NCBI GenBank assembly: GCA_030180075.1
Contig: JASNJN010000069.1
Coordinates: forward strand, 1-26,569
Direction: 5' to 3'
DNA length: 26,569 nucleotides
Source of the DNA: Mikrocytos mackini
Taxonomy: Eukaryota > Endomyxa > Ascetosporea > Mikrocytida > Mikrocytiidae
The notes under the pieces are model-generated. The model saw nothing but the letters and a program-made list of their open reading frames with translations. It had not been told where the DNA came from and did not search any database. The position numbers and the translations under genes are program-made. This document shows, in pieces, positions 26,136 to 26,569 of this stretch. The stretch's first letter is position 1, and every line of letters starts with the position of its first letter.

Positions 26136-26569
26136 AAGTTTTTTTCAAAACCAAAATCTCTTTAAGCTTTTCCGCTTTGTATAAGGCCTCCTGATTCTTT
26201 CCATAGTTTTCTTCTAAAACAGTGTTTTCTTTTTTTCATTCCTTCGGGTTGATTATCGTATTCTATTCCGTATATTAAAGAGTATTTGCAGCCTGTGTTA
26301 TTTAGGTCAATCTCGTAGTTTCCCGTGCTGTTCTCTTTTGATAAAGTGTAATTTGGAGCCTTTTTAGTGNNCNTANNGNTNTTGACCCGGTGGTTGCTCT
26401 TTCACTATACAAACCGTTCGTGACGTTCTGACAAGAGTAAGGGTGGTTTCTATTACTTTTTAAATAATAATTATTTAACTTCCCTTCCTGGTTGGCACTC
26501 TTTTTCTCCGAGCTCTTCAACCGTCTTCTCTTCCCATATCCCGTTCCTCTGCCCTCCTTCAACTGACTT
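26130..26569 (-). pseudogene. 5' segment of the transposon-split gene, partial at right edge
   Basis: Coding-like minus-strand sequence running in from the window edge. From the edge it reads a basic stretch (GTGYGKRRRLKSSEKKSANQ) and then SNRNHPYSCQNVTNGLYSER. A run with eight unresolved bases (26370-26381) comes next. Beyond it the frame reads KAPNYTLSKENSTGNYEIDL and YGIEYDNQPEGMKK. A one-base frame change falls at the A/T homopolymer at 26225-26236, after which it reads EENYGKNQEALYKAEKLKEI to the MITE. The start codon lies outside the window. The frame change may be an assembly error or a real lesion. No family recognised. Confidence 0.55.

Overview
The window looks like a stretch of a transposon-rich, AT-rich, intron-poor microsporidian genome. 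The case rests on several things read together: compact eukaryotic housekeeping genes without introns (poly(A) polymerase, S-adenosylmethionine synthetase, a CTL/SLC44-type transporter, an ANTH clathrin adaptor), AAATTT-like tracts just upstream of several start codons (a known microsporidian start signal), and degenerate copies of many transposon classes. A large-genome lineage such as Hamiltosporidium is my guess at genus level; that is inference, not something the sequence proves.

Layout. 1-2.8 kb is a transposon graveyard: a decayed Ty3/gypsy pol remnant (RNase H and integrase, + strand) and a small antisense fragment of a non-LTR reverse transcriptase. 2.9-7.7 kb holds three solid housekeeping genes: poly(A) polymerase (+), a choline-transporter-like protein (-) and S-adenosylmethionine synthetase (-). 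8.4-15.4 kb holds four unrecognised proteins of about 400-436 residues, each with a short cytoplasmic-type N-terminus, one membrane helix and a long outer domain. Three of them share a late aromatic motif ending in FEF/FEL, so they look like a diverged paralogous family; an ANTH/AP180-like clathrin adaptor sits among them. 15.9-16.9 kb is a second, unrelated integrase fragment (-) cut by a 472-bp AT-rich MITE with hAT-like ends. 17.7-20.6 kb holds a small AAATTT-led gene (-), two copies of a 74-bp dispersed repeat, a coding-like orphan stretch and a frameshifted MULE transposase. 22.0-23.0 kb is a broken non-LTR reverse transcriptase (+).

The right end is the most informative part. A resident minus-strand gene for a membrane protein runs in from the right edge and ends at 23426. 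It is split by two different DNA transposons: a piggyBac-like MITE flanked by TTAA (25747-26129) and an apparently young 1.84-kb Tc1/mariner element flanked by TA (23606-25443). Removing each element with one target-site copy puts the reading frame back in register at both junctions. The Tc1/mariner element has terminal inverted repeats of about 300 bp packed with 21-bp tandem units, and they run into the 3' end of its own transposase gene.

No tRNA, rRNA, CRISPR array or replication origin was found. I see no operon-like arrangement or shared pathway linking the housekeeping genes.
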